Shown here: piece after piece, positions 18,191 to 26,495 of the stretch | How the letters are laid out: each line of letters starts with the position of its first letter | How positions within the stretch are numbered: position 1 is the first letter of the stretch | Source of the DNA: a virus | DNA: 30,183 bases | Virus record (IMG/VR): IMGVR_UViG_3300046009_014647 | Location: 1 to 30,183 of that record | Direction: 5' to 3' (one strand) | The notes under the pieces: model-generated | Seen by the model: the letters and a program-made list of their open reading frames with translations, nothing else | Database searches by the model: none | Told to the model about the DNA's origin: nothing | Program-made: the position numbers and the translations under genes

Positions 18191-19207
18191 ATGACCAACT
18201 TGTTCCGCAAGACAGCGGTATTCACTGACATCCACTTTGGATTGAAATCCAACAGTGCCCTGCATAACCAGGATTGTGAACGATTTGTTGATTGGTTCAT
18301 CGCCACTGCCCGAGAGAAGGGCTGCGAAACCGGTATGTTCCTAGGAGACTGGAGCCATCACCGAGCCAGCATCAACATGCAGACTTTGCAATACAGTCTG
18401 CGTGCCTTGGAAAAGTTGAGTGCGGCATTTGATCGATTCTATTTCATCCCGGGCAATCACGATCTTTATTATAGAGATCGGCGTGATATCTTCTCAACAG
18501 AATGGGCTCGGCACATACCCAACATCATCATTGTCAACGACTGGTTCCAAGAAGGTGATGTAGTGATCGCTCCATGGCTGGTGGGCGATGACCATAAACG
18601 CATACAAAAGATGAGTGCGAAATACATGTTCGGACACTTTGAACTACCGCACTTCAAAATGAATGCCATGGTAGAGATGCCCGATCACGGCGAGATTTCG
18701 GTGGAACACTTTGGCCATTATGATCAAGTGTTTTCGGGTCATTTCCACTTACGGCAGAACAAACGCAATATCAACTACATCGGCAATGCGTTTCCACACA
18801 ATTTCGCCGATGCGGGCGATGCCAATCGAGGCTGTATGATCCTAGAGTGGGGCAAAGATCCGGAATATCTGGCATGGCCCGAACAGCCCTTGTACAATGT
18901 ATGGGATCTCAGCCATGTAATCGATCACGCCGACGAAATACTCAAACCTAACCAGCATGTGCGTGTACAGTTGGACATAGAGATATCATACGAAGAAGCG
19001 AACTACATCAAGGAAAACTTCATAGGCAAATATAGTCTGAGGGAGATGGCCTTGATCCCTAACAAAAGATCTGCCTTGGAAGAGGACATGGCCCCGGGCG
19101 ATGTAAAATTTGAGTCAGTGGATCAGATAGTCACAGATCAGATCACCAAGATCGAAAGCGAATTCTACGATCCCAAACTGCTATTGCAGATATATCAGGC
19201 CCTATGA
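18191..19207 (+). CDS. gp47: Recombination nuclease subunit gp47 (Mre11/SbcD-like)
   Basis: A 338-residue calcineurin-like phosphoesterase, the same size as T4 gp47 (339 aa). It pairs with gp46 to resect DNA ends for recombination-dependent replication and host DNA breakdown. Metal-binding motifs are present in order: D-x-H at residues 13-15 (VFTDIHFG), GDWSHH at 52-57, GNHD at 88-91, a histidine in FGHFEL near 143, and SGHFHLRQ near 180. The start lies 12 nt after gp55. The stop overlaps the next ATG as ATGA. In T4 relatives gp46 follows closely; here a radical-SAM gene intervenes. Confidence 0.95.
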   Translation: MTNLFRKTAVFTDIHFGLKSNSALHNQDCERFVDWFIATAREKGCETGMFLGDWSHHRASINMQTLQYSLRALEKLSAAFDRFYFIPGNHDLYYRDRRDIFSTEWARHIPNIIIVNDWFQEGDVVIAPWLVGDDHKRIQKMSAKYMFGHFELPHFKMNAMVEMPDHGEISVEHFGHYDQVFSGHFHLRQNKRNINYIGNAFPHNFADAGDANRGCMILEWGKDPEYLAWPEQPLYNVWDLSHVIDHADEILKPNQHVRVQLDIEISYEEANYIKENFIGKYSLREMALIPNKRSALEEDMAPGDVKFESVDQIVTDQITKIESEFYDPKLLLQIYQAL

Positions 19208-20787
19208 GTTTAGAAAATGTATTGTTATCTATGCAGGAAAAGTACGATTGTTCTGAGCCTTTGTACCTATCTAACTTTTTCAAACCCAATGGCAAAAAAT
19301 GGTTGTATGATAAATTAAAAAATTTATACCAACCAGTATATCAAAACCGTTATAGAATATTGTTGATTCAAGACTGTGCTGACATCTATGATTACAGTGA
19401 CTTGCCAGGATCGATGATCACAACTATTCAAAAATACGCCAGTCAAATTGATATTTCTAATTCCTTTATTTTGTTGCTAACGAACAATAGAGATATCGGA
19501 AAAGAATTGGAAACTGCAAGAGAGTTGTATTCAACTGACATCTGTTCGATACAATATCATCTGATTGATAGTTTACCGTTTTCTTTAAAATCCAATTCTA
19601 AAAAAGACACATTTTGCGTTTTGCCTTGGATGCATTTATATGTTGGAACAGATGGTAATGTGTTGCCCTGTTGTCAGGCTGATCATCAATTTCCCATGGG
19701 AAACATCAATTCTCAATCAATCATTGACATTGTTAAATCGCAGCCTTTTAATCAACTAAGGGCCAACATGATTGCAGGATCACGAAGTAAAGAATGTGCC
19801 CGATGTTACCAACACGAAGATTCTGGATTACCAAGTCCACGATTAAATCATAATTCAAGATGGTCCAATGTCGATGTTGATCATATAAATCCAAACGGCT
19901 TCATCGAAGAATTCAAACCTGTGTATCTTGATATACGTTTAAACAATATTTGCAATCTCAAATGTCGTATGTGCAGTGGATATTTCAGCAGTGCAATTGC
20001 TCGTGAAGAAGTAGAATTATTTGGTAATACCAATTCTGTTGATTCGACGCTAGGATCGCAAAAACGAAAATCTGGATTGGCAGAAATACTACAGTATCTT
20101 CCAACTGCAGAAAAAATTTATTTCGCAGGTGGTGAGCCACTGTTAGCATCTGAGCATTATGAAATATTGCACACTCTCATTTCTTGTGGCAATACTGATT
20201 TAGAAATAATCTACAACACTAATTTTACAACTTTACGATACCAACAACAATCTGTGTTAGATTTATGGAAACAATTTTCTAACATCGAAGTTGGTGCTAG
20301 TCTAGATGCCATGGGAGAAGTGGCCGAATATATCAGGCACGGTACCAATTGGAAAACGATCGAATCAAATTTACAATCAGTCAAAACAGAATGTCCACAT
20401 GTGAAGTTTACTGTTACCTCAACTGTTGGACTTCTAAATATTCCTAGTTTAATTGATTTACAAAAACTCTGGCATACAGATGGAACACTGGATCTTTCAA
20501 AATTTTCATTGTCGGTCATGCTGAGTCCAGATCATTTGACTGTGTGTGTGCTACCACTGGAACATAAAAAACGGTTAGATATAATTATAAATCGTCATAT
20601 CCATTGGTGCGAAGAACATTCTGCGTATTCTCTTGCAAAAAAATGGAAAGATGTGTTAACATACATGTGGTCTAGAGATGACAGTCACCAATTGTCTAAA
20701 TTTCGGAGATTAACACAATTTATGGATAACCACAGAAAACAATCATTATCCAACACTATTCCAGAATTACAAAACCTATTATTGTGA
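19204..20787 (+). CDS. Radical SAM protein with N-terminal twitch domain, inserted between gp47 and gp46
   Basis: A 527-residue radical S-adenosylmethionine enzyme. An auxiliary-cluster (twitch/SPASM-type) half domain comes first: FCVLPWMHLYVGTDGNVLPC, with C156/C157 and C198/C201 (CARC). The catalytic core follows: C250-x3-C254-x2-C257 (CNLKCRMC) for the 4Fe-4S cluster and GGEPLL near 309-314 for SAM binding. This order matches the family I know as twitch domain-containing radical SAM proteins, whose substrates are mostly unknown. Residues 1-135 match nothing I recognise. The gene overlaps gp47 by ATGA and gp46 by GTGA, so it is cleanly built into the operon, yet it is visibly more AT-rich than both, suggesting recent acquisition. 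Peptide or sugar modification are both possible. Confidence 0.9.
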   Translation: MSLENVLLSMQEKYDCSEPLYLSNFFKPNGKKWLYDKLKNLYQPVYQNRYRILLIQDCADIYDYSDLPGSMITTIQKYASQIDISNSFILLLTNNRDIGKELETARELYSTDICSIQYHLIDSLPFSLKSNSKKDTFCVLPWMHLYVGTDGNVLPCCQADHQFPMGNINSQSIIDIVKSQPFNQLRANMIAGSRSKECARCYQHEDSGLPSPRLNHNSRWSNVDVDHINPNGFIEEFKPVYLDIRLNNICNLKCRMCSGYFSSAIAREEVELFGNTNSVDSTLGSQKRKSGLAEILQYLPTAEKIYFAGGEPLLASEHYEILHTLISCGNTDLEIIYNTNFTTLRYQQQSVLDLWKQFSNIEVGASLDAMGEVAEYIRHGTNWKTIESNLQSVKTECPHVKFTVTSTVGLLNIPSLIDLQKLWHTDGTLDLSKFSLSVMLSPDHLTVCVLPLEHKKRLDIIINRHIHWCEEHSAYSLAKKWKDVLTYMWSRDDSHQLSKFRRLTQFMDNHRKQSLSNTIPELQNLLL

Positions 20788-22547
20788 TACAGATCAAAGA
20801 CCTAACTGTAAAAAACTTCATGAGCGTAGGCAATGCCACGCAAGCCATCAATTTTGATCGCAGAGATCTCACCTTGGTGTTGGGTGAAAATCTTGATCTT
20901 GGAGGCGACGGCAGCCGCAATGGCACAGGTAAAACTACCATAATCAATGCTTTGAGTTATGCCCTGTATGGACAAGCACTAACCAACATCCGCAAAGACA
21001 ATCTCGTGAACAAGACCAATGGCAAAAATATGTTGGTCAGTTTGGATTTTGCTATCAACGGACGCGACTACCGCATAGAACGAGGCAGGAAGCCTAATGT
21101 GCTTAAATTCTATGTCAACAACGAAGAGCAGGCTTCAGAAGATGACAGCCAAGGTGACAGCCGTGAAACACAAGATGCTATAGAATCAACTCTGGGCATG
21201 ACTCATGACATGTTCAAGCATGTGTTGGCCTTGAACACTTATACAGAACCGTTCCTAGCTATGAAAGCCAATGACCAGAGGTTGATGATCGAGCAATTGT
21301 TAGGAATCACGCTACTGAGCGAACGAGCAGAGCGCATCAAAGAATTGAATCGCGAGACCAAAGATGCCATCGCACAAGAAGAGATGCGTATCCGTGCAGT
21401 ACAAGAAGCCAATAAACGGATAGAAGAACAGATAGAAAGCCTGAAGAAACGACAGACACTTTGGTTGGCCAAACAACGAGAGGACTGCGACAAACTGCAA
21501 TCGGCCATTGATGCCCTGGAACACATCAATATCGATGCAGAAGTGCAAGCGCACCGAGATCTAGAGGAATATCATACCCGTAAAAAAGCCATAGATGACT
21601 GCAATCGATATATCCGACAGATCGATCAGGAGCAAAGCAAACTCGAGCGCGAACAGGACAAACTCCAGCGAGAGATCGCTGCATTAGACGAACATAAATG
21701 CTACGCCTGTGGCCAGGACATCCATGATGTCAAACAGGACGAAATACGAAAAAACAAACAGGCTTCCTTGCAAGAGATCGCACTCCAGTGTCTCTCCAAT
21801 GACACACAGCGAACCGAGCATGTGAATGAGCTAGACGATCTTGGTGAGTTGGGATCAGCACCTGTGGTATTCTACGACAGTCTAGAGCTGGCACTAAATC
21901 ACAAGAATAGCCTTGGAACTCTGCGCAAAGATCTTGTTAGTCGGCAGAATGACGCTGACCCTTATGCGGAACAAATCTCGGATATGCAAGGACAGGCCCT
22001 GCAAGCAGTGACCTATGATGCGCTGAACGAATTCACGAGATTGCAGGAACATCAAGACTTCCTGCTTAAATTGTTAACCAACAAAGACAGTTTCATACGC
22101 AAAAAGATCATTGAACAGAACTTGTCATATCTCAACAATCGGCTCACGCACTATCTCGATCGCATTGGACTGCCGCATCAGGTCATATTCCAAAATGATC
22201 TCACAGTGGAGATCACAGAACTAGGACGTGATCTAGACTTTGATAATCTCAGCCGCGGAGAACGAAATCGTTTGATCTTGAGCATGTCATGGGCATTCCG
22301 TGATGTATGGGAGAGTCTATATTCGCCGATCAATGTGTTGTTTATTGACGAATTAGTAGATTCAGGTATGGACACACAGGGCGTAGAAAACTCGTTGGCT
22401 CTGCTAAAGAAAATGAGCCGAGAGAGAAACAAGTCAATCTGGCTTGTGAGCCACAGAGACGAACTAGCAGGTCGTGTAGAAAACATACTGCGTGTGGTCA
22501 AAGAAAACGGGTTTACTTCTTACAACACTGATGTCGATGTCGCGTGA
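20784..22547 (+). CDS. gp46: Recombination nuclease subunit gp46 (Rad50/SbcC-like ATPase, GTG start)
   Basis: A 587-residue SMC/Rad50-type ATPase; T4 gp46 is 560 aa. The Walker A region ends in NGTGKTT (residues 46-52). A coiled coil (about 175-300) leads to the zinc hook CYAC (306-309), and a second coiled coil returns. The ABC signature LSRGERNR sits near 488-496, Walker B VLFIDELVDSGMD near 516-528, and the switch histidine in VSHRDE follows. With gp47 it forms the DNA-end-processing nuclease. The GTG start overlaps the radical-SAM stop. It is chosen because the family N-terminus (IKDLTVKNFMSVGN) begins right after it, and an internal ATG would cut off the first strand. Confidence 0.95.
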   Translation: MIQIKDLTVKNFMSVGNATQAINFDRRDLTLVLGENLDLGGDGSRNGTGKTTIINALSYALYGQALTNIRKDNLVNKTNGKNMLVSLDFAINGRDYRIERGRKPNVLKFYVNNEEQASEDDSQGDSRETQDAIESTLGMTHDMFKHVLALNTYTEPFLAMKANDQRLMIEQLLGITLLSERAERIKELNRETKDAIAQEEMRIRAVQEANKRIEEQIESLKKRQTLWLAKQREDCDKLQSAIDALEHINIDAEVQAHRDLEEYHTRKKAIDDCNRYIRQIDQEQSKLEREQDKLQREIAALDEHKCYACGQDIHDVKQDEIRKNKQASLQEIALQCLSNDTQRTEHVNELDDLGELGSAPVVFYDSLELALNHKNSLGTLRKDLVSRQNDADPYAEQISDMQGQALQAVTYDALNEFTRLQEHQDFLLKLLTNKDSFIRKKIIEQNLSYLNNRLTHYLDRIGLPHQVIFQNDLTVEITELGRDLDFDNLSRGERNRLILSMSWAFRDVWESLYSPINVLFIDELVDSGMDTQGVENSLALLKKMSRERNKSIWLVSHRDELAGRVENILRVVKENGFTSYNTDVDVA

Positions 22548-23403
22548 AATAAAAGTCCTGCATCTTGAACCCACGGACGTGTGCCAGGCAGCATGCCCAG
22601 CATGCGCACGAGAGACTGATTTTTCTTTTGATAAATCCTCGAGGCATCATCTCACCATAGAGCAGATACAGCATCATATCAACGATGCTGGTATAAAAAA
22701 TCTCGACAAGATGTTCATGTGTGGCAACTACGGAGATCCTGCTGCAGGTCGACACACTCTAGATATCTACCGTTATTTCCGCAGGGTTAATCCTGAAATT
22801 GAACTAGGCATGAACACCAACGGTGCCATACAAAACGCTGCCTGGTGGCAAACCTTGGGCGAGATATTCCATCGCCAGAGAGACTATGTGGTATTCAGCA
22901 TCGACGGGCTCGAAGATACCAACCATGTCTATCGTCGCAATGTTGATTGGAATAAACTGATAGAGAACGCCCGAACCTATATCAGTACAGGTGCCAGCGC
23001 ACATTGGGATATGCTGGTCTATCGTCACAACGAACATCAAGTCGACGAGTGTGAACAATTGGCACGATCGTTGGGATTTACTTGGTTTCGGGCCAAGGTC
23101 AGTCGTCGACAACTGATCAATGGCCTGGAATCTCCGGTGAGTTGGAGTTCTCCAGTGTTGAACACTCAGCAAATTGACTGCCATGTGTTAAAGGAGCAGA
23201 GTATCTACATAGATGCACAAGGGCGGCAGTCTCCGTGTTGTTGGTTAGGTAACCGTCAGAAAGATTTTATCTCGGACATTGAGCAAGTGATCCCGACCTG
23301 GGCAACAGATTCACCGAATCGCACATGCCTATCTGCGTGTGGCCGATCTGCTCAACAATCAAATTTTTCAGCCCAATGGAGAAGAGAAATACAGATATGT
23401 TGA
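22537..23403 (+). CDS. Radical SAM protein (tandem copy 1)
   Basis: A radical SAM enzyme of 288 residues from the ATG at 22537. C16-x3-C20-x2-C23 (CQAACPAC) is the 4Fe-4S motif, CGNYGDP follows in the position of the GGE motif, and SIDGLEDTN is a typical core strand. The C-terminus has QSPCCWLGNR and CLSACGRS, cysteines that could hold an auxiliary cluster as in SPASM proteins. An upstream ATG at 22492 would only add 15 residues read from inside gp46, so 22537 (or 22531) is preferred; both overlap the gp46 end. It shares the CGNxGDP and PCCW motifs with the next gene, so the two are paralogues. The substrate is unknown. Confidence 0.85.
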   Translation: MSREIKVLHLEPTDVCQAACPACARETDFSFDKSSRHHLTIEQIQHHINDAGIKNLDKMFMCGNYGDPAAGRHTLDIYRYFRRVNPEIELGMNTNGAIQNAAWWQTLGEIFHRQRDYVVFSIDGLEDTNHVYRRNVDWNKLIENARTYISTGASAHWDMLVYRHNEHQVDECEQLARSLGFTWFRAKVSRRQLINGLESPVSWSSPVLNTQQIDCHVLKEQSIYIDAQGRQSPCCWLGNRQKDFISDIEQVIPTWATDSPNRTCLSACGRSAQQSNFSAQWRREIQIC

Positions 23404-24425
23404 TGTGGGATCATTGGCACATAGAACCATCTAGTATCTGCACCCTTAAATGCCCCAGGTGCCCTAGATCTGAGGTGCCCGAAACTTTATTAAATCGGAG
23501 TCTAACTTTAGAGTTCTTCCAGAATCAGATCGGTGCTGATGTGGTTAGACAGATCCGCAAGATCACTTTTTGCGGTAATGATGGTGATCCCATTTACTGT
23601 CGAGAACTCATGGATATCTGTATGTGGCTCAAGACTGTGAATCCCAATATCCATCTAGTGATCATAACCAATGGGAGTTATAAAACGCCCGAATGGTGGA
23701 GGGCCTTGGGTCGGATATTGGATCATCGTGATGAAATCAACTGGAGTATTGACGGCTGGGATCAACACAGCAATGAACAGTATCGTGTAAATTCCGATTG
23801 GTCTAGCATCATGGATGGCATCAAAGCATTTTGCGAAGCCAACAGTTCAACCTATCGTGTGTGGGCTGCTATCGCTTTTCGATTCAATCAAGATCAGTTA
23901 AACAACATGCAGACCATGGCACAGGACACAGGCATGGATCTTTTCCAGATCACTAAAAGCACTAAATTTGGAAGCCATTATCCTGATACCTATGGTGTTT
24001 TTGATCCATTGTGTCCTGAGCGTGCTGATCTAGTGAGTTCTAGCCATAGATTTGAAAGGGTGCTGAAATTTATTACTAATCGAACTCGCCCAGGCGAGTT
24101 ATTGAAAGAGATTTTTTGGAGACGGGCACAGGACCTAGACAAAAACAAACAGCATTCGGGCATCTGCCTCATAGGCAACAAAGGCGTATTCCTCAACAGT
24201 CAAGGCGAGTTTTATCCCTGTTGTTGGACAGCCAATCGCTATCAGCACAACAAAGAATGGCACGATTTGGCACAGTCTCAATTCAACCTATGGCATAGGA
24301 ATTTCTCCGATATCAGCAAAGACGATTTTTGGCGAACCAAATTTTTAGATTTTGATAGCCATGAGTGCCGGACAAAATGCACACCCGACCGGCTAAAAGA
24401 TAAAGAACATGTAACAGAATGGTAA
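23397..24425 (+). CDS. Radical SAM protein (tandem copy 2)
   Basis: A second radical SAM enzyme, 342 residues from the ATG at 23397. C15-x3-C19-x2-C22 (CTLKCPRC), CGNDGDP, INWSIDGWDQHSNEQY, and a C-terminal YPCCWTANR plus CRTKC region parallel copy 1. A GGAGAAGAG ribosome-binding site ends 10 nt before the chosen start. An ATG at 23376 lies before this site, and 23403 gives a TGATG overlap with the previous stop, so either is possible; 23325 lies deep in copy 1 and is unlikely. GC content is closer to the phage core than that of the 527-aa gene. Radical SAM pairs often modify peptides or sugars, but no precursor peptide is visible nearby. Confidence 0.85.
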   Translation: MLMWDHWHIEPSSICTLKCPRCPRSEVPETLLNRSLTLEFFQNQIGADVVRQIRKITFCGNDGDPIYCRELMDICMWLKTVNPNIHLVIITNGSYKTPEWWRALGRILDHRDEINWSIDGWDQHSNEQYRVNSDWSSIMDGIKAFCEANSSTYRVWAAIAFRFNQDQLNNMQTMAQDTGMDLFQITKSTKFGSHYPDTYGVFDPLCPERADLVSSSHRFERVLKFITNRTRPGELLKEIFWRRAQDLDKNKQHSGICLIGNKGVFLNSQGEFYPCCWTANRYQHNKEWHDLAQSQFNLWHRNFSDISKDDFWRTKFLDFDSHECRTKCTPDRLKDKEHVTEW

Positions 24426-24437
24426 CTACTACAATAC

Positions 24438-24875
24438 ATGACATGGTTGTACGAATCACAGGAAATCACGGCGATCCCCGAAGAATATGCTGGTTTTGTT
24501 TATCTAATAACCAATAAACAGACCGGTAGGATGTACATTGGCAAGAAACTTAGCAAATTTAAAAAAACCACATACAAGACAGTAAAACTCAAAAACGGCA
24601 AGAAGAAACGCAAGAAAATACGCGGCACCATAGATTCAGATTGGCAGACATATTACGGCAGTTCTCCGGAGTTATCTCGAGATGTTGAACTGCTAGGCAC
24701 AGAAAATTTCACACGCGAAATATTATATTACTGCCGCAGCCGGGCTGAATGCAGTTATATAGAGGCTCGCGAACAATTCTCCCGCAGAGTACTTGAATCA
24801 GACGAATACTACAATGGTCACATACAGGTTCGTGTCCACGGTAGTCATATCAAAGGAAAAATAAAAGATGAGTAG
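24438..24875 (+). CDS. SegE-like GIY-YIG nuclease-fold protein
   Basis: A 145-residue protein resembling the SegE-type GIY-YIG domain found across T4-like phages. The two strands are FVY (20-22, for GIY) and YIG (33-35). A lysine-rich insert follows (41-62), then DWQTYYGSSPEL (69-79) and a helix with E109 and E112 that could supply the catalytic glutamate. Homing endonucleases of this fold usually carry an extra DNA-binding domain; none is present. A core phage nuclease or an immobilised Seg remnant are both possible. It overlaps the next gene by 8 nt, so it belongs to the operon and not to a free-standing mobile unit. Confidence 0.8.
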   Translation: MTWLYESQEITAIPEEYAGFVYLITNKQTGRMYIGKKLSKFKKTTYKTVKLKNGKKKRKKIRGTIDSDWQTYYGSSPELSRDVELLGTENFTREILYYCRSRAECSYIEAREQFSRRVLESDEYYNGHIQVRVHGSHIKGKIKDE

Positions 24876-25701
24876 TAAGGTAGTTTTTGTTGGATGCTCA
24901 TTTACTGCTGGAAACGGTTGGATGGACCTTCCGGCAAAGGAAAGTCTAGGAGTAGAATGCAAAGACTCACCACATCTTTGGGTGAATATTTGTCATAAAG
25001 AACTTTCTCGGTTAAAAGATCTAGAACTTGTAAATTTAGGACAACGAGGTGCCAGTAATACCGAAATATTCCAAAATGCCGTAAGGGCGATTTCTTCAAT
25101 GAGCAATATAGACATTATGTTCTGCCAATGGACATCTGCCCCTAGATACAATTTCAAGGTTGGTTTTGAGTTATGGGACACTTCTGAATCATTGAATAAT
25201 ACTGGTTCTAGAAGTCATGATATCAACCTCAACAAAGGCGATCATTGGCCAAGAGAATATGTTAAAGATTTGTTAGATCGATTGCAAGTAATGCACCATT
25301 TACACTGGGAGATACTTAAAATAGTTGATTATTCAGCTACGCTATCGAGATTATCTAAACAGATGGGAGTTGATATATTTTTTATCAATGGCCTTTGCCC
25401 TTGGGACAAAGACTATTTTACGAAGTTGGAAAATGTAGATCCAGAAAGTTATACTCCTTTTACTAAAAAAGAAATACTTAACATCGAGTCTCGAGATGAT
25501 AAAGACATTTTCAAATTATATAACTTGGCACATCAACACTATCAGGAAACCGGAGGTATCAATGAAATCGAATGGATTAATCTTTATCATTCCTTTTTAC
25601 AAAATACCACCGATGTCAACTTTGATTTAATTCACCCTGGCAAACAAAGCAATTTAAATTTTTATAACATAATTAAACAAAAAATCAATCTTGTCAATTA
25701 G
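24868..25701 (+). CDS. SGNH/GDSL-like hydrolase, AT-rich
   Basis: A 277-residue protein with SGNH-type blocks. VGCSFTAGNG (residues 8-17) carries the likely nucleophile S11, NLGQRGASN (56-64) supplies the block II glycine, and DLIHPGKQSN (253-262) holds a D-x-x-H dyad (D253, H256). The block III asparagine is not obvious; CQWTSAP stands near that position. Such enzymes remove acyl groups from sugars or lipids, so a role on host or virion glycans is possible but unproven. AAGGAA precedes the ATG by about 9 nt. The gene is markedly AT-rich, like the 527-aa radical-SAM gene and unlike gp46, hinting at a similar foreign origin. It is the last gene of the plus-strand operon. Confidence 0.75.
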   Translation: MSSKVVFVGCSFTAGNGWMDLPAKESLGVECKDSPHLWVNICHKELSRLKDLELVNLGQRGASNTEIFQNAVRAISSMSNIDIMFCQWTSAPRYNFKVGFELWDTSESLNNTGSRSHDINLNKGDHWPREYVKDLLDRLQVMHHLHWEILKIVDYSATLSRLSKQMGVDIFFINGLCPWDKDYFTKLENVDPESYTPFTKKEILNIESRDDKDIFKLYNLAHQHYQETGGINEIEWINLYHSFLQNTTDVNFDLIHPGKQSNLNFYNIIKQKINLVN

Positions 25702-26159
25702 GCAAACTAGGTAACAACGGCTAGCGCAGGCCAACATCGTGCGTCCTAGATCTGGAACTCGGTTCACAGAGAAGGAAGCCCCATCGTACCATGGGCACTC
25801 AACCACTACCCGCGAGGATGATGATCACTTGTAAGCCCTGTGATTTGGTTGTTGGAAAAGAATAAAGAGGCAAAAAGAGGGGAGAAAAACCCCAGGCACT
25901 CGATGTGTGATAGCGTACAGATCGTGTGTTGCCGTTGTAATAAGACAGGATGAGTAGGTACCGGACAACCGCCTACGCAGAACAAGTGAGTTCTATAGTC
26001 CTAACGCTGTGTGACTGCGCCACTCGGATGATGCAGATTTTCTTAGCCCGGCAACGGGCTAAGTGTGACCACTTGATCTGGATGATAACGAATCTTTCGC
26101 TTCGCTCAGAAAAGAAATAGTTGATGAGTGAAACGAAATCAACAGATCTCGCCGAGATC
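25702..26159. ncRNA. Gene-free, hairpin-rich 458-nt interval; candidate structured RNA
   Basis: No convincing coding frame is seen on either strand, between two convergent operons. Several stem-loops are visible: 25954-25976 (GTAGG and CGG arms, ACAA loop), 25979-25994 (AGAAC/GTTCT, 6-nt loop), 26042-26063 (9 bp, GCAA loop), 26095-26138 (13 paired positions with one mismatch and one wobble, 18-nt loop) and 26144-26160 (7 bp). The GNRA loop exists only on the plus strand, which favours a plus-strand RNA, possibly the 3' part of the plus operon transcript. No tRNA, tmRNA or complete group I/II intron could be assembled by eye. A simple termination zone between convergent operons is the main alternative. 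Near 25872-25893 a GGGG/CCCC hairpin is followed by T5 on the minus strand, a weak terminator shape. Confidence 0.35.
26042..26063 (+). other. Perfect 9-bp hairpin with GNRA (GCAA) tetraloop
   Basis: Arms CTTAGCCCG (26042-26050) and CGGGCTAAG (26055-26063) enclose GCAA. There is no T-run after it on the plus strand, so it is not a standard terminator. GNRA-capped long stems are typical of structured RNAs, where the loop docks into a receptor. Confidence 0.85.
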
Positions 26160-26160
26160 T
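26144..26160 (-). terminator. Possible terminator of the gp26-DUF6614 operon
   Basis: A 7-bp stem (AGATCTC/GAGATCT) with a 3-nt loop begins in the stop codon of the DUF6614-like gene on the minus strand. Only a broken T-rich stretch (GTTGATTTCGTTTC) follows. The 13-bp hairpin at 26095-26138 lies just beyond and may add to termination. Confidence 0.4.
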
Positions 26161-26495
26161 CAGAACTGGTCAGGCCAATCTCGGAACAAGGCGTGTTGTA
26201 TGTTGCCCGACACAAACTGATTGAAACTTCGATGTTTGCTTTCTAGTTCGCCTTGCAACGGAGCAACACGACGGAATGCATCGTCCATTTGCCCCATGTT
26301 TTTAAACTCCATTATGATCATCCATTCGGGCATGTCGGGTATGCTTCTAAATCCCATCTTGCACCGGGTGATCCTGTATGTTTCCATCTTGCCTTCGGCG
26401 ATGAGATGATCAAAGAAACTTTTCATTCCGTTGACCCAGTCAAGGTCTGTTATGTCACCTTCTTTGTCTGCCCATATGGTGTATAAATCGCTCAT
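26160..26495 (-). CDS. DUF6614-like small protein
   Basis: A 111-residue protein that resembles the DUF6614 family. Typical stretches are LYTIWADKEGDITDLDWVNG, ETYRITRCKMGF, PEWMIIMEFKNMGQMDDAFR and ALFRDWPD. Its pattern of strand-helix-strand units suggests a dimeric alpha/beta barrel. The family occurs in bacteria with no known function, so the gene is probably host-derived. The ATG overlaps the stop of the GNAT-like gene as ATGA, so it is the last gene of the minus-strand operon led by gp26. A hairpin starts at its stop codon. Confidence 0.75.
   Translation of the reverse strand: MSDLYTIWADKEGDITDLDWVNGMKSFFDHLIAEGKMETYRITRCKMGFRSIPDMPEWMIIMEFKNMGQMDDAFRRVAPLQGELESKHRSFNQFVSGNIQHALFRDWPDQF

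Noticed and set aside
22492-22536. Longer start for radical SAM copy 1
   Set aside because: The added residues are read from the end of gp46 in another frame, and the conserved strand begins right after the ATG at 22537.
24438-24875. Free-standing homing endonuclease as a mobile element
   Set aside because: The gene overlaps its neighbour, has no accessory DNA-binding domain, and similar SegE-type proteins are common fixtures of T4-like genomes.
25973-26032. TATAGTCC and a GTGGCGCAG-like stretch on the minus strand, suggesting a group I intron core or a tRNA
   Set aside because: No partner GACTA-type P7 strand or guanosine site was found, and no 7-bp acceptor stem or 7-nt anticodon loop can be formed.
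26115-26143. GATGAG...GAAA arrangement resembling a hammerhead ribozyme core
   Set aside because: The flanking GTTGA/TCAAC stem closes around the two elements in the wrong topology, and no cleavage triplet with proper stems I and III could be placed.
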